A stretch of DNA of 64,000 bases from Embleya scabrispora (lineage in GTDB: Bacteria; Actinomycetota; Actinomycetes; Streptomycetales; Streptomycetaceae): the NCBI RefSeq assembly GCF_002024165.1, contig NZ_MWQN01000001.1, positions 3,079,365 to 3,143,364 of the forward strand. The letters run 5' to 3'. This document shows, piece by piece, positions 51,117-61,302 of the stretch. Numbering within the stretch: the first letter of the stretch is position 1; every line of letters starts with the position of its first letter. A program made the position numbers and the translations under genes. The notes below the pieces were generated by a model. It worked only from the letters and a program-made list of their open reading frames with translations. It did not search any database and was not told the DNA's origin.

Positions 51117-53366
51117 TCAGCCGAACAGGGCCTTCAGGGTCTGCTCGTGGGCGGTGCGCAGTTCGTCCAGCGCCACCGTGAAGTGGCCCTGGAAGTCGAG
51201 CGTGTCGCCGTCGACCACACCGATCCGGGCGCACGGCAGGCCGCGCACCTTGCACATGTCGGTGAAGCGCATCTCCTCGCTCCTGGGCACCGCGACGATC
51301 GCCCGGCCCGCCGACTCGCTGAACAGCGCGACGGTCGGGTCGAGGTCCTCGGCCAGCACCACACGCGCGCCGTGGCCGCCGGTCAGGCACGCCTCGACCA
51401 GAGCCTGGGCCAGACCGCCGTCGGCGAGGTCGTGCGCGGCGTCGATCATGCCGTCGCGCGAGCCCGCGATCAGGATCTCGGCGAGCAGCCGCTCGCGCTC
51501 CAGGTCCACCCTCGGCGGCAGGCCGCCGAGGTGGTCGTGGGCCACCTGCGCCCACGCCGAGCCGGACAGCTCCTCGTGCGTGTCGCCCAGGAGCAGGATG
51601 ATCTGCCCCTCCTCGGCGAAGCCGACCGGCGTGCGCCGCTCGACGTCGTCGATCACGCCGAGCACGCCGACCACCGGGGTCGGGTGGATCGCCGTCTCGC
51701 CGGTCTGGTTGTAGAACGACACGTTGCCGCCGGTCACCGGCGTGCCGAGGATTTGGCACGCGTCGGCCAGACCGCGCGTGGTCTCGGCGAACTGCCACAT
51801 CACCGCCGGGTCCTCGGGCGAGCCGAAGTTCAGGCAGTCGGTGACGGCCAGCGGCCTGGCACCGGTGGTGGCCACGTTGCGATACGCCTCGGCCAGCGCG
51901 AGCTGGGCGCCGGTGTACGGGTCGAGCTTGCAGAAGCGGCCGTTGCCGTCGGTGGCGAGCGCCACGCCCAGGCCGGTCTCCTCGTCGATGCGGACCATGC
52001 CGGAGTCCTCCGGCTGGGCCAGCACGGTGTTGCCGAGCACGTAGCGGTCGTACTGGTCGGTGACCCACGACTTGTCCGCCAGGTTCGGCGAGGCGACCAG
52101 GTCGAGCAGGGTCGCCTTCAGCTCGTCGGCCGTGCCCGGTCGGGGCAGCCGCTCGGCCGCGTCGGCCTGGAGGGTGTCCTGCCACTGCGGGCGCGCATAC
52201 GGCCGCTCGTAGACGGGCCCCTCGTGCGCGACCGTGCGCGGCGGCACGTCGACGATCTGCTCGCCGTGCCAGAAGATCTCCAGCCGGTCGCCCTCGGTGA
52301 CCTCGCCGACGACGGTGGCGATGACGTCCCACTTGTCGCAGATCTCCATGAAGCGGGCCACGTGGGCCGGCTCCACGACGGCGCACATCCGCTCCTGCGA
52401 CTCGCTCATCAGGATCTCTTCGGGCGAGAGCGTGTGGTCGCGCAGCGGGACGGTGTCCAACTCGACCCGCATGCCGCCGGATCCGGCCGAGGCCAGCTCC
52501 GAGGTGGCACAGGACAGGCCCGCGCCGCCGAGGTCCTGGATGCCCGCGACCAGGTGCTCGCGGAACAGCTCCAGGGTGCACTCGATCAGCAGCTTCTCCT
52601 GGAACGGGTCGCCGACCTGGACGGCCGGGCGCTTGGCCGGGCCGTCGGCGTCGAAGGTCTCCGAGGCCAGGACCGATACCCCGCCGATCCCGTCGCCGCC
52701 GGTGCGGGCGCCGTAGAGGATCACCAGGTTGCCCGCGCCGGACGCCTGCGCGAGGTGGATGTCCTCGTGCTTCATCACGCCCACGCACAGCGCGTTGACC
52801 AGCGGGTTTCCCTGGTAGCACGGGTCGAAGACGATCTCGCCGCCGATGTTGGGCAGGCCCAGGCAGTTGCCGTAGCCGCCGATGCCCGCGACCACGCCGG
52901 GCAACACGCGCCGGGTGTCGGGGTGTTCGGCCGCGCCGAAGCGCAGCGGGTCCATCACCGCGACCGGGCGGGCGCCCATCGCCAGGATGTCGCGCACGAT
53001 GCCGCCGATGCCGGTCGCGGCGCCCTGGTAGGGCTCCACGTAGGACGGGTGGTTGTGCGACTCGACCTTGAAGGTCACCGCATAGCCCTGGCCGACGTCG
53101 ACGACGCCGGCGTTCTCCCCGATGCCCACGAGCATCGCGTCGTTCTCGGGCATCTTGTCGCCGAACTGGCGCAGGTGCACCTTGCTCGACTTGTACGAGC
53201 AGTGCTCGGACCACATCACCGAGTACATGGCCAACTCGGAGGAGGTCGGCCGGCGGCCCAGGATCTCCCGGATGCGGGTGTACTCGTCCGGCTTGAGGCC
53301 GAGTTCGGCGAAGGGCTGCTCGACGTCGGGGTGTTCGAGCGCGTTCTTGACGGTGTCCAGGCTCAT
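51117..53366 (-). CDS. purL: phosphoribosylformylglycinamidine synthase subunit PurL (small type)
   Basis: 749 residues, the small PurL that needs PurQ and PurS. Visible motifs include [15 protein letters not shown] near the start, ATP-site blocks [10 protein letters not shown]-type ([20 protein letters not shown]) and GGVAAYGN-type [16 protein letters not shown]. It makes FGAM from FGAR using ammonia from PurQ. Its ATG overlaps the purQ stop (TGATG), so purS-purQ-purL is one operon. Confidence 0.97.
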   Translation of the reverse strand: MSLDTVKNALEHPDVEQPFAELGLKPDEYTRIREILGRRPTSSELAMYSVMWSEHCSYKSSKVHLRQFGDKMPENDAMLVGIGENAGVVDVGQGYAVTFKVESHNHPSYVEPYQGAATGIGGIVRDILAMGARPVAVMDPLRFGAAEHPDTRRVLPGVVAGIGGYGNCLGLPNIGGEIVFDPCYQGNPLVNALCVGVMKHEDIHLAQASGAGNLVILYGARTGGDGIGGVSVLASETFDADGPAKRPAVQVGDPFQEKLLIECTLELFREHLVAGIQDLGGAGLSCATSELASAGSGGMRVELDTVPLRDHTLSPEEILMSESQERMCAVVEPAHVARFMEICDKWDVIATVVGEVTEGDRLEIFWHGEQIVDVPPRTVAHEGPVYERPYARPQWQDTLQADAAERLPRPGTADELKATLLDLVASPNLADKSWVTDQYDRYVLGNTVLAQPEDSGMVRIDEETGLGVALATDGNGRFCKLDPYTGAQLALAEAYRNVATTGARPLAVTDCLNFGSPEDPAVMWQFAETTRGLADACQILGTPVTGGNVSFYNQTGETAIHPTPVVGVLGVIDDVERRTPVGFAEEGQIILLLGDTHEELSGSAWAQVAHDHLGGLPPRVDLERERLLAEILIAGSRDGMIDAAHDLADGGLAQALVEACLTGGHGARVVLAEDLDPTVALFSESAGRAIVAVPRSEEMRFTDMCKVRGLPCARIGVVDGDTLDFQGHFTVALDELRTAHEQTLKALFG

Positions 53367-54043
53367 CAGGCGTTCACCAGGCGCTTCAGGATCGAGGTGA
53401 AGAAGGGGAGGCCCTCGGTCGTGGGACCGGTCAGCGGCTCCACCGCGTGCTCGGGGTGCGGCATCAGACCGACCACGTTCCCGGCCGCGTTGCTGATGCC
53501 GGCGATGTCGCGACGCGATCCGTTCGGGTTGAGGTCCAGGTAGCGGGCGATCACCCGGCCCTCGGCCTCCAGCATGTCCAAGGTGCGCTCGTCGGCGACG
53601 AAACCGCCTTCACCGTTCTTGAGCGGAACGGTGATCTCCTGTCCGGGTGCGAAGTCCGACGTCCATGCGGTGGACGTGTTCTCGATCCGCAGCTTTTGGT
53701 CCCGACAGATGAAGTGGAGGTGGTCGTTGCGGGTGAGCGCGCCCGGCAGCAGGTGCGATTCGCAAAGAATTTGGAAACCGTTGCAGATGCCCAATACCGG
53801 AAGACCGGCCTGCGCCTGCTCGATCACCGATTCCATGACCGGCGAGAAGCGCGAGATGGCTCCGCAACGCAGGTAGTCGCCGTACGAGAATCCGCCGGGC
53901 AGGACGACCGCGTCGACCTGCTGGAGGTTCTTGTCCTTGTGCCACAGGGCGACCGGCTCGGCACCGGCGATGCGCACCGCGCGCCGGGCGTCGTGGTCGT
54001 CGAGCGAACCGGGGAAGGTGACGACGCCGACGCGGATCGTCAC
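53366..54043 (-). CDS. purQ: phosphoribosylformylglycinamidine synthase subunit PurQ (glutaminase)
   Basis: 225 residues, class I glutamine amidotransferase. The active-site region [15 protein letters not shown] carries the catalytic Cys, and the His/Glu pair lies in [10 protein letters not shown]. It supplies ammonia to PurL. The ATG overlaps the purS stop by four bases, and its own stop overlaps purL. Confidence 0.96.
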   Translation of the reverse strand: MTIRVGVVTFPGSLDDHDARRAVRIAGAEPVALWHKDKNLQQVDAVVLPGGFSYGDYLRCGAISRFSPVMESVIEQAQAGLPVLGICNGFQILCESHLLPGALTRNDHLHFICRDQKLRIENTSTAWTSDFAPGQEITVPLKNGEGGFVADERTLDMLEAEGRVIARYLDLNPNGSRRDIAGISNAAGNVVGLMPHPEHAVEPLTGPTTEGLPFFTSILKRLVNA

Positions 54044-54297
54044 TTCTCCCCCTCCGCCTCGACGCGGACGGTGAAGTCCTCGATCACGGTGTTGGCGAGG
54101 AAGGACTCGGCGGCTTCGCGGATGCGGGCGAGGGCGGCCTCGTCGACCGGTCCCTCCAGCTCCAGCTCGAAACGCTTGCCCTGGCGGACGTCGGTGATTC
54201 CGTCGAAACCCAGCCGCGGCAGCGCGCGCTGCACGGCCTGCCCCTGGGGATCGAGGATTTCCGGCTTGAGCATGACGTCGACGACGACGCGTGCCAC
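54040..54297 (-). CDS. purS: phosphoribosylformylglycinamidine synthase subunit PurS
   Basis: 85 residues from a GTG at 54297, with GGGAG seven bases upstream: [20 protein letters not shown], then [16 protein letters not shown]. PurS bridges PurL and PurQ. Its upstream region is divergent toward the Lsr2-like gene and contains a DnaA-box cluster. Confidence 0.95.
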   Translation of the reverse strand: MARVVVDVMLKPEILDPQGQAVQRALPRLGFDGITDVRQGKRFELELEGPVDEAALARIREAAESFLANTVIEDFTVRVEAEGEK

Positions 54298-54798
54298 AGG
54301 CACTCCCACTGTGATGGTTCGGGCCGGTCGTCCGTATCGCGGGATACGGGGGGTCGGACCCTGCTGCTGGATCGGGTCGGTCGACGCCGGCACCCGATGG
54401 ATCGGCGGTATCAGGGTACCGGCCGCCTCCGGGCGACCCGTCCCGGCGCCGAGTTATCCACAGCTTCGGGGTTGTCCACAGGGGGTTCGGCCGGATCCGG
54501 ATGTCAATAAATCGCCTTCAAACGGGCAATGCGCCCCGCCCTGGCTCATCCGACGGCCGACTCGGCGTCGCGTTGTCCACAGGCTGTGGATCAAACCGGC
54601 CGACGCTCGGGACACGCCCGCCCTCGCGCGGCGAGAGGAATATCTCGCGTATCGTGAAAACGAATCGCCGACCGGTAAATTAGCGCTTACCGAACCGAAG
54701 AACAGCGGACCACACCGCAACGGTTCGCGTTTAGCGCTTAGACTCGGCAATGAAGTTTTGTTTTTCGCCTCGGTGCTATCACCCGAGAGGACACCGCC
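54298..54798. other. 501-bp region between purS and the Lsr2-like gene
   Basis: No gene. Contents: four DnaA-box-like 9-mers (54454-54593), two copies of TTAGCGCTTA at 54680-54689 and 54731-54740 (51 bp apart), and an unusually A/T-rich section from about 54630 to 54790 that probably holds the Lsr2-like gene's promoter. Confidence 0.7.
54454..54593. promoter_or_regulatory. cluster of four DnaA-box-like sites
   Basis: TTATCCACA at 54454-54462, TTGTCCACA at 54472-54480, TTGTCCACA at 54573-54581, and TGATCCACA (on the - strand) at 54585-54593. TTGTCCACA is the preferred streptomycete DnaA box. No dnaA or dnaN lies nearby, so this is not the usual oriC; it may be a DnaA-titration or regulation site. 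Confidence 0.6.
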
Positions 54799-55125
54799 AT
54801 GGCCCAGCGTGTAGTCGTCAGCCTGCACGACGACATCGACGGAAGCGAGGCCACGGAAACCATCCGTTTCGGCCTCGACGGCAAGTCGTATGAAATCGAC
54901 CTTTCGGAAGAGCACGTTCAGCAGATGCGGGATGCGCTGGCTCCTTATCTCGCGGTCGCGCGACGCACCGCGCGCACCGGAAAGCCCTTCCGCCAGACGA
55001 CCGTCGCCTCCGACCCCGCGGCGGTACGGGCCTGGGCCCGCGCGCGCGGTATGGACGTACCCGCGCGCGGGCGCATCCCGGCCCGGGTCTACGCGGAGTT
55101 CGAGGCCGCCAACACCGCGAACTGA
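54799..55125 (+). CDS. lsrL: Lsr2-family nucleoid-associated protein
   Basis: 108 residues. The N-terminal dimerisation part (MAQRVVVSLHDDIDGSEATE, then IRFGLDGKSYEIDLS) and the C-terminal helix-turn-helix around VRAWARARGMDVPARGRIPA with the AT-hook-like RGRIPA are typical of Lsr2, a silencer of AT-rich foreign DNA. Streptomycetes have two paralogues; the one next to purS is the second (LsrL) as I recall. GAGAGGA precedes the ATG by about six bases. Confidence 0.93.
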   Translation: MAQRVVVSLHDDIDGSEATETIRFGLDGKSYEIDLSEEHVQQMRDALAPYLAVARRTARTGKPFRQTTVASDPAAVRAWARARGMDVPARGRIPARVYAEFEAANTAN

Positions 55126-55338
55126 GCGCGCCTCCGCACCGGCAACCCACACCACACGTGTCCGGCCCGGCCACCTCTCGGCCCCCGTCCCCGCCTGCGG
55201 CCGAGCGGGGCCGGGGCCGCTCCGAAAGAACTTTCCCCGGCAAAACCGGACATCCGTGATGATCCGACTCCGCAGCGTACTGGGCACCCTCGACGGTCCT
55301 ATAGAGTTCTCTTGCACCCGGGAAACCGGGGAACACAC

Positions 55339-55410
55339 GCAGGCGTAGCTCAGTGGTAGAGCGCCCCCTTTCCAAGGGGGAGACGCAGTGTTCAATTCCT
55401 GTCGCCTGCT
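55339..55410 (+). tRNA. tRNA-Gly (anticodon TCC)
   Basis: 72-nt cloverleaf: GCAGGCG/CGCCTGC acceptor stem, anticodon stem CCCCC/GGGGG with loop TTTCCAA (TCC), T-arm GTTCAATTC, discriminator T, no CCA. Confidence 0.94.
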
Positions 55411-55501
55411 CTGCTCGACCCCTCGAACCGAGGTCGGTGGCAACCACCTCCGCGGATCGGGTAGGGTTGGGGACACAACGCGGGGCAGTGCCCCGAGTCG
55501 T

Positions 55502-55577
55502 GCGGACGTGGCTCAGTTGGTAGAGCATCACCTTGCCAAGGTGAGGGTCGCGAGTTCGAATCTCGTCGTCCGCTCCA
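55502..55577 (+). tRNA. tRNA-Gly (anticodon GCC)
   Basis: 73-nt cloverleaf plus encoded CCA: GCGGACG/CGTCCGC acceptor stem, anticodon stem TCACC/GGTGA with loop TTGCCAA (GCC), T-arm AGTTCGAATC, discriminator T. Confidence 0.96.
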
Positions 55578-55581
55578 CGAG

Positions 55582-55611
55582 AAGGCCGGATCACTTATGT
55601 GATCCGGCCTT
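55582..55611. terminator. intrinsic terminator after the tRNA-Gly pair
   Basis: A perfect 13-bp stem AAGGCCGGATCAC with loop TTAT; the AA side and TT side make it usable from both directions. Four bp after the encoded CCA. Confidence 0.82.
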
Positions 55612-55757
55612 TCTGTCGTATGCGCCGGGTCCGGGCCCACGGGATGCGTGTGGGCTCAATGCGGGCTCGATGCCGCCCCGGATACCGCCCCGACCGTCCC
55701 GGCCGTCCCGACGGATGTCGGGACGGCCGGAAATCGGCGTCCGTCGAGCTCGATCGA

Positions 55758-56660
55758 TCAGGCCCAGCGGCGGCCGGTCAGTCGCTCGTACACCTCGACG
55801 TACTTCTCGTGCGTGCGCGCGACGACCTCCTCGGGCATGTCCGGCGGCGGGGTGTCCGCCACCCGGTCCCAGCCCGACTCGGGCGAGGTGAGCCAGTCGC
55901 GCACGTACTGCTTGTCGAAGGACGGCTGGGCGTGCCCCGGTGCCCAGCGGTCGGCGGGCCAGTAGCGGGACGAGTCGGGGGTCAGCACCTCGTCGGCGAG
56001 CACCAGGCCGCCCGCCGGGTCGAGGCCGAACTCGAACTTGGTGTCGGCCAGGACGAGCCCGTGCTCGCGCGCGATGTCCCGGGCCCGGCCGTAGACGGAG
56101 AGCGTGGCCCGGCGCAGTGCGTCGGCCAGTTCCGCGCCGTGCCGCTCGGCGACATACGCGAAGGAGACGTTCTCGTCGTGCTCGCCGACCTCGGCCTTGG
56201 TGGCCGGGGTGAAGATCGGCTCGGGCAACTCGGAGCCCTCGGTCAGGCCCTCGGGCAGCGCGACGCCGCATACCGAGCCCGAGGCGCGGTACTCCACCGT
56301 GCCGGACCCGGCCAGGTAGCCGCGCGCCACGCACTCGACCGGCACCATGTCCAGCCGGCGGCACACCAGGGTGCGGCCGGCCCAGTCGGCGGGGGCGCCG
56401 GCGGGGACCTCGGTGGACAGCACGTGGTTCGGATACAGGTCCGCCAGCAGGTCGAACCACCACAGCGACAGGCTCGTGAGGATCCGGCCCTTGTCCGGGA
56501 TCCCGGGCTCCAGGACCCAGTCGTAGGCGGAGATCCGGTCGCTGGCCACCATCACGAGGTTGTCGTCGGCGTCGGTGTACAGATCGCGCACCTTGCCGGT
56601 GTGGATGTGGGTCAGGCCGGGAACCTCGACCGGCTCGGGCTTGGTGACGAATCCGCTCAC
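55758..56660 (-). CDS. purC: SAICAR synthetase
   Basis: 300 residues from the GTG at 56660 (VSGFVTKPEPVEVPGLTHIH), the conserved streptomycete start. Motifs: HTGKVRDLYTDADDNLVMVA, SDRISAYDWVLEPGIPDKG, VPVECVARGYLAGSG, TKFEFGLDPAGGLVLADEVL and DSSRYW. It condenses CAIR with aspartate. The gene stands alone between the tRNA pair and the M48-like gene, 73 bp away on the same strand. Confidence 0.97.
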   Translation of the reverse strand: MSGFVTKPEPVEVPGLTHIHTGKVRDLYTDADDNLVMVASDRISAYDWVLEPGIPDKGRILTSLSLWWFDLLADLYPNHVLSTEVPAGAPADWAGRTLVCRRLDMVPVECVARGYLAGSGTVEYRASGSVCGVALPEGLTEGSELPEPIFTPATKAEVGEHDENVSFAYVAERHGAELADALRRATLSVYGRARDIAREHGLVLADTKFEFGLDPAGGLVLADEVLTPDSSRYWPADRWAPGHAQPSFDKQYVRDWLTSPESGWDRVADTPPPDMPEEVVARTHEKYVEVYERLTGRRWA

Positions 56661-56733
56661 GGAACCAGCGCTTTCTCGGGGTGTGGTGGGGCAGGGGAAG
56701 TCTTTCACGGGCCCCACCGCGGACCCGAGGGCG

Positions 56734-58119
56734 TCAGGCCGCCGACCCGTCGGGGTGGACCGGCTCGCGGGTGGCGATGCCGATCCGGGCCAGCCAGGCG
56801 CGCAGCGGGGCGTCGTTGCGCTCGTCGACGGCACGGGTGATCAGCGTCGCCAGGTCGACCGCGCGGCCGGAGCCGTCGACCAGGACCGGGCCGTCCAGCC
56901 AGTCCACCGCCGGGTGCATCCGGCCGGTGTCCAGGGCCGCGCACGCCACCACCGCGAACAGGTGGTCGGCGGCCTTGCGGTGGTCCTCGTCCGGATCCCG
57001 GCGCAGCACGGCGAGGGCGTCGTCGACGGGGGCCGCGAACGCCGCCGCGCGGGCCCGCCACACCGGCTCGATGACCGCGTCGGGGTAGTCGGCCCACGAG
57101 ACCGGGTGCGGGGTGGGTCCGTCGGCGAAGATGCCCGCCGCGAGCCGGGAGATCTCGCCGTCCATGGCGGCCGGATCGGCGAGCAGGTCGCCGGCGGCCC
57201 GCTCGGCCAGGCGGGCGCCGAACGCGTCGGCGAGCTTGTCCCGCCGGGACAACTCGGTCAGCGCCGAGACCACGCCCGCCATCAGCGCGTCCGGGCGTCG
57301 GCCGATGGCCCAGGCGGGCGCGGCGAGCCGGGTCAGCAGGCGGTCCCAGCCGGCGTAGGCCAGGCCGACCTGTTCGTGAGCGGTGGCGCGCAGTTCGGGC
57401 TCCAGCGGAATGGCCAGGGCCGCCGCGCCGACCGCGATCTCCCGCTCCATCAGTTCGGCGTGGCCCTGGCACAGGCCGAGCAGTTGGCGGGCGAAGGAAC
57501 GGGAGAGCCGGCGGGCCGGACGCAGCGGGGCCGGGCCGAGCGGGCGCCGTACGTCGGCGACCGCGTCGAGGCGGCGGACCCAGCGACGGGCACCGGCGAC
57601 CACCGGTTCGGCGGACGCCTCGGTGCCCGCCACGACGGGGGCGAGCAGGGCCCGCAACTCGCCCACCCGCAACCACCACAGGAACGGCGCGCCGACCACC
57701 AGGACGGTGCGCCGGGGCCGGCGGGGGTCGGGTTCCAGCCAGCTGTCGCATTCCGGGCACAACCGGATGCCGTCGGGCACCGGCACGTCCAGGCGCTCGG
57801 CCAGTTCGCGCACCATCGTGTGCAGTTCCGGCGCGTCGTCCGGGGCCAGCGCGACCGCCGGGACACCGGTGCGGCGCACCAGCGCCAGATCGAGCGCGAC
57901 CCAGCCGAGCAGGGCCACGATCGCCACCGCCAGGGCGGCGAGCAGCGTGCCCGGGGCGCTCTCGCCGAAGCTGCGCGAGGCCCAGTACAGCAGCAGGCCG
58001 GCGGCCGTCAGCGCGGCCAGGACGGCACCGTTGCGCACCCACAGCACGGCGCGCGCCCGCGCGCGTGCCTCGGCCAGCGCCAGTGGTTCGGCCGACTCGC
58101 CCACACGCATCGCCCCCAT
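56734..58119 (-). CDS. membrane protein resembling a degenerate M48/HtpX peptidase
   Basis: 461 residues. Two membrane helices (about 33-50 and 59-80) are followed by a cytosolic domain that follows M48 order: LHTMVRELAERLDVPVPDGI, then VLVVGAPFLWWLRVGELRAL, but where M48 enzymes have HExxH this has LLAPVVAGTE. The zinc site is therefore missing, and catalytic activity is unlikely. Met58110 is an alternative start. It is found in this position in related genomes as far as I recall. Role unknown. Confidence 0.72.
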   Translation of the reverse strand: MGAMRVGESAEPLALAEARARARAVLWVRNGAVLAALTAAGLLLYWASRSFGESAPGTLLAALAVAIVALLGWVALDLALVRRTGVPAVALAPDDAPELHTMVRELAERLDVPVPDGIRLCPECDSWLEPDPRRPRRTVLVVGAPFLWWLRVGELRALLAPVVAGTEASAEPVVAGARRWVRRLDAVADVRRPLGPAPLRPARRLSRSFARQLLGLCQGHAELMEREIAVGAAALAIPLEPELRATAHEQVGLAYAGWDRLLTRLAAPAWAIGRRPDALMAGVVSALTELSRRDKLADAFGARLAERAAGDLLADPAAMDGEISRLAAGIFADGPTPHPVSWADYPDAVIEPVWRARAAAFAAPVDDALAVLRRDPDEDHRKAADHLFAVVACAALDTGRMHPAVDWLDGPVLVDGSGRAVDLATLITRAVDERNDAPLRAWLARIGIATREPVHPDGSAA

Positions 58120-58302
58120 CCGATCCTGGATCCGGGGATCACTCGTCCGGGTCGTCGGTCACGACCCGCGGTGCTCGCACGATAATGCGACGAGTTCCGG
58201 TGTTCAGCCGCTTCGGGCCGAACACCATCCCTGCGAGTGAGATCCGGGGCCGGACGGCTGTGTTGGTTTGAGCCGACCGGTAAGGGGGCCGAACGGCCGA
58301 AT

Positions 58303-59583
58303 TCAGCCCTGGGGCGGGTAGCCGGCGACCGAGATCTCGCCCCGGCTCGCCTTGGCGGCGATGTCGGTGCGGTGGTGCGAGCCGGGCAGGCCGATCAGGG
58401 CCACCCCCTCGTACGCGTGGTGCCGGGCCTGCTCCAGCGTCGCCCCGGTGCCGGTGATCGAGAGCACCCGGCCGCCGGAGGACAGCACCTCGCCGCCCTC
58501 GCCGCGGCGGGTGCCGCCGTGCAGGACGTAGGTGTGCGGGAGCTTGGCGACCTCGGCCAGGCCCTTGATCGGGTCGCCCGTGCGCGGGGTGGCGGGATAG
58601 TTCTCGGCGGCCACCACCACGGTCACCGCCGCGCCCTCGTGCCAGCGCAGCGGCTCCAACTCGCCCAGGCGCCCGGTCGCGGCGGCGTGCAGCACGCCGG
58701 CCAGCGGGGTGGCCAGGCTCGCCAGCACGACCTGGGTCTCGGGATCGCCGAAGCGGCAGTTGTACTCGATCACGCGCGGGCCGCGCGAGGTGAGCGCCAG
58801 GCCGATGAACAACACGCCGGAGAACGGGGTGCCGCGGCGGCGCATCTCGTCCACGGTGGGCTGGGCGACGGTGCGCACCAGGTCTTCGGTCAGGCCCTGG
58901 GGGGCCCACGGGAGCGGGGTGTAGGCGCCCATGCCCCCGGTGTTGGGGCCCGCGTCCTCGTCGCCGACCCGCTTGAAGTCCTGGGCGGGCTGGAGGGCCA
59001 CCACGTCGTCGCCGTCGCAGAGCACGAACAGCGAGACCTCGGGGCCGTCCAGGAACTCCTCGATCACCACCCGGTCGCAGGACGCGGCGTGCGCGCGGGC
59101 GACGTCGAGGTCGTCGGTGACCACGACGCCCTTGCCGGCGGCGAGGCCGTCGTCCTTGACCACGTAGGGCGGCCCGAACGCGTCGAGGGCGCGTTCGGCC
59201 TCCTCGGCGGTGGTGCACACGTAGCTGCGGGCGGTGGGCACGCCGGCGGCGGCCATCACCTCCTTGGCGAACGCCTTGGAGCCTTCCAGCCGCGCGGCGG
59301 TGCCGGACGGGCCGAAGCAGTCGATGCCCCGCGCGCGCACGGCGTCGGCGACCCCGGCGACCAGCGGGGCCTCGGGGCCGACCACGACGAGGTCGACACC
59401 GAGGCGCTGGGCGAGGTCGGCGACGTCCCCGGCGTTGAGGGCGTCGACCTGGCGCAGTTCGGCCACCTGGGCGATGCCCGCGTTGCCGGGCGCGCAGTAG
59501 ACGGCGGACACCGCGGAGTCGAGGGAGAGCGAGCGGCACAGGGCGTGCTCACGGGCACCGCTGCCAATCACGAGGACCTTCAC
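58303..59583 (-). CDS. purD: phosphoribosylamine-glycine ligase (GAR synthetase)
   Basis: 426 residues. ATP-grasp enzyme: [70 protein letters not shown] and [15 protein letters not shown]. It makes GAR, the second purine step. Divergence or operon partners are not clear: the M48-like gene is 183 bp downstream, and the hypothetical gene 44 bp upstream is on the same strand. Confidence 0.97.
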   Translation of the reverse strand: MKVLVIGSGAREHALCRSLSLDSAVSAVYCAPGNAGIAQVAELRQVDALNAGDVADLAQRLGVDLVVVGPEAPLVAGVADAVRARGIDCFGPSGTAARLEGSKAFAKEVMAAAGVPTARSYVCTTAEEAERALDAFGPPYVVKDDGLAAGKGVVVTDDLDVARAHAASCDRVVIEEFLDGPEVSLFVLCDGDDVVALQPAQDFKRVGDEDAGPNTGGMGAYTPLPWAPQGLTEDLVRTVAQPTVDEMRRRGTPFSGVLFIGLALTSRGPRVIEYNCRFGDPETQVVLASLATPLAGVLHAAATGRLGELEPLRWHEGAAVTVVVAAENYPATPRTGDPIKGLAEVAKLPHTYVLHGGTRRGEGGEVLSSGGRVLSITGTGATLEQARHHAYEGVALIGLPGSHHRTDIAAKASRGEISVAGYPPQG

Positions 59584-59626
59584 ACGGGCAGCCTAGTGGC
59601 ACGCCCGGCGGCGGATGCCCCCGCGC

Positions 59627-60229
59627 TCAGGCGAAGACGACCATCGCGCCCAGGGTCACGCTCTCCTGGGCGGCGGCGTACAGGGTCGCCCAGACGAAAC
59701 GTTCACGGGCGAACGGGGCGCCGTCGTAGGTCGGCGTCGGCCTGGGCGGGTCGAGCAGGTCCACGCCGATGTACGGGGCCAGGTCCTCCAGCTCGCGCAG
59801 CATGCCCAGGCTGGAGCCGAGCGGCCCGCCTTCCTGGGGAAGCGGGTCGTCCATCAGCGGTTGCGGGAAGTCGATCGGCAGGTAGGCGCCGGCGTGGTCG
59901 TAGTGCCACACCAGGTGGGAGAACTGGGCGGCGGCCTCGAAGGTCTCCAGGAGGCGGTCGTAGTCCTCGCCCAGCCGCTCCACCGGGGTGACCGGGAACC
60001 CCGTGCGGTGCAGCAGGTAGGCGCGGCGCAGGTAGTGCAGCGACTCGTGGTCGAACGCGCCCGCGAGCCGCACCTCGGCGGTGCCCGGCTGCCAGGTGCG
60101 CACCGGCACGGCGGGCAGGCCCTGGCCCACCAACGCGGCGTCGTAGGCGGCCAGTTCGTCGCGGAACGGATTCTCCGGGTTGTGACACAGCGCGTCCACC
60201 AGCGGAACGAGCCAGACGTCGCAATCCAC
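59627..60229 (-). CDS. conserved hypothetical protein upstream of purD
   Basis: 200 residues from a GTG (MDCDVWLVPLVDALCHNPEN). It is rich in Tyr, His and Leu, with a possible helical bundle (SLHYLRRAYLLHRTGF, LETFEAAAQFSHLVWHYDHA). No catalytic motif is recognised. It ends 44 bp before purD on the same strand, so it may be co-transcribed with it. Function unknown. Confidence 0.72.
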   Translation of the reverse strand: MDCDVWLVPLVDALCHNPENPFRDELAAYDAALVGQGLPAVPVRTWQPGTAEVRLAGAFDHESLHYLRRAYLLHRTGFPVTPVERLGEDYDRLLETFEAAAQFSHLVWHYDHAGAYLPIDFPQPLMDDPLPQEGGPLGSSLGMLRELEDLAPYIGVDLLDPPRPTPTYDGAPFARERFVWATLYAAAQESVTLGAMVVFA

Positions 60230-60318
60230 GGTGCAGCTCCCGGTCCTGTCGATCCCACGCGGCGGTTACCGGCGCCACCGTACCGCCACCGCGCCGGGCG
60301 GCATCCCACGGGCAAGCG

Positions 60319-61041
60319 TCAGTGCGCGTCCGCGAGTTCGCGGGCGAGCCGGCGACCGGCCGAGGTGTAGTCGCGCATCAGGGCCATCGATCCCTCCGCG
60401 TCCCGCGCGGCGACGCGGTCGGCGAGTTCGCGATAGCGGCCCCAGCCCGACGCGGTCGGCGGGGCGTCGCGCAGGTAGGGGACGATGTACATCCAGGCCT
60501 GGACCCGAAAGACCGCGAGCACGTCGGCGAGTCGGCGATTGCCGCTCCAGCGACCCAGTTCGCCGAAGAACCTCCGGTCGAGCAGCGCGACCTCGGACAC
60601 GTCGCCGTTCCAGTGCGCGCCGTCGAGTCGGGCACCGAGCGCGCGCAGCACCGGCATCGCCTCGTCCGGCGCGGTCCGGGCGATCCGGCCGATCAGCGGC
60701 ACGCCGAGCAGTCGGCGCGACTCGACGATCTCGGCGAAGTCGGTCCAGGTGAACCGGCAGACCTGGAAGCCGCGATGGTGGCCGCCGAGCAGCAGGCCCT
60801 GCGCGGCCAGTTGGATCAGCGCCTCGCGCACGGGGGTCGCCGACACCCCGAAACGTTGCGCGGTCTCGTTGACGGTGAGCGAGGTACCGGCCGGCAGCCG
60901 GCCCGTCACCAGGTCGTCGCTCAACACCTCGGCGATCTCCTGGCGCAGGCTGATCCGCCGCAACGGAGCCTGCGCACCGCCGGGATCGGCCGGGCCGGGA
61001 AGCAGGCCGCCGTCTAAAACACTGCCCTGTGCCGACTGCAC
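60319..61041 (-). CDS. GntR-family (FadR-like) transcriptional regulator
   Basis: 240 residues from a GTG. The GntR wHTH is clear (SLRQEIAEVLSDDLVTGRLP, then TSLTVNETAQRFGVSATPVR and EALIQLAAQGLLLG). The C-terminal FCD-like helical domain covers about 105-230 with LLDRRFFGELG. It may regulate the adjacent aminotransferase, which lies upstream on the same strand behind its own terminator. Ligand unknown. Confidence 0.9.
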   Translation of the reverse strand: MQSAQGSVLDGGLLPGPADPGGAQAPLRRISLRQEIAEVLSDDLVTGRLPAGTSLTVNETAQRFGVSATPVREALIQLAAQGLLLGGHHRGFQVCRFTWTDFAEIVESRRLLGVPLIGRIARTAPDEAMPVLRALGARLDGAHWNGDVSEVALLDRRFFGELGRWSGNRRLADVLAVFRVQAWMYIVPYLRDAPPTASGWGRYRELADRVAARDAEGSMALMRDYTSAGRRLARELADAH

Positions 61042-61234
61042 GCGGTCTCTTCTCGCCGGCCGTCGGCACCGTCGCGCCGACGGGCACCCGTCCGATCAAG
61101 TCGATCGCGTCGATCATATGAACCGATATCCGATTTGGGGAGCAACGTGCCCATCCGATTTCACCCGGGACGCCGGGCGTCGGCGCCCGAGGGGGTGATC
61201 GGGCGCCGAACGCCGGGGGCGGAAACGCGAAAAA

Positions 61235-61268
61235 GCCGTACCCGCGCCGAAGTCGGCGCGGGTACGGC
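61235..61268 (-). terminator. intrinsic terminator of the aminotransferase gene
   Basis: A perfect 15-bp stem GCCGTACCCGCGCCG with loop AAGT, followed on the - strand by TTTTT. Lies 34 bp past the aminotransferase stop. Confidence 0.88.
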
Positions 61269-61302
61269 CTGGTTCACGAAGGGTTGCACGCGGTGCGAAG
61301 GG

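Noticed and set aside
54454-54593. The DnaA-box cluster as the chromosomal oriC
   Set aside because: dnaA, dnaN and rpmH are not nearby, and only four boxes are seen against the many in a streptomycete oriC.
54454-55476. Long - strand frame across the Lsr2-like gene and tRNA-Gly(TCC)
   Set aside because: It reads through a tRNA gene and antisense to a clear Lsr2 protein.
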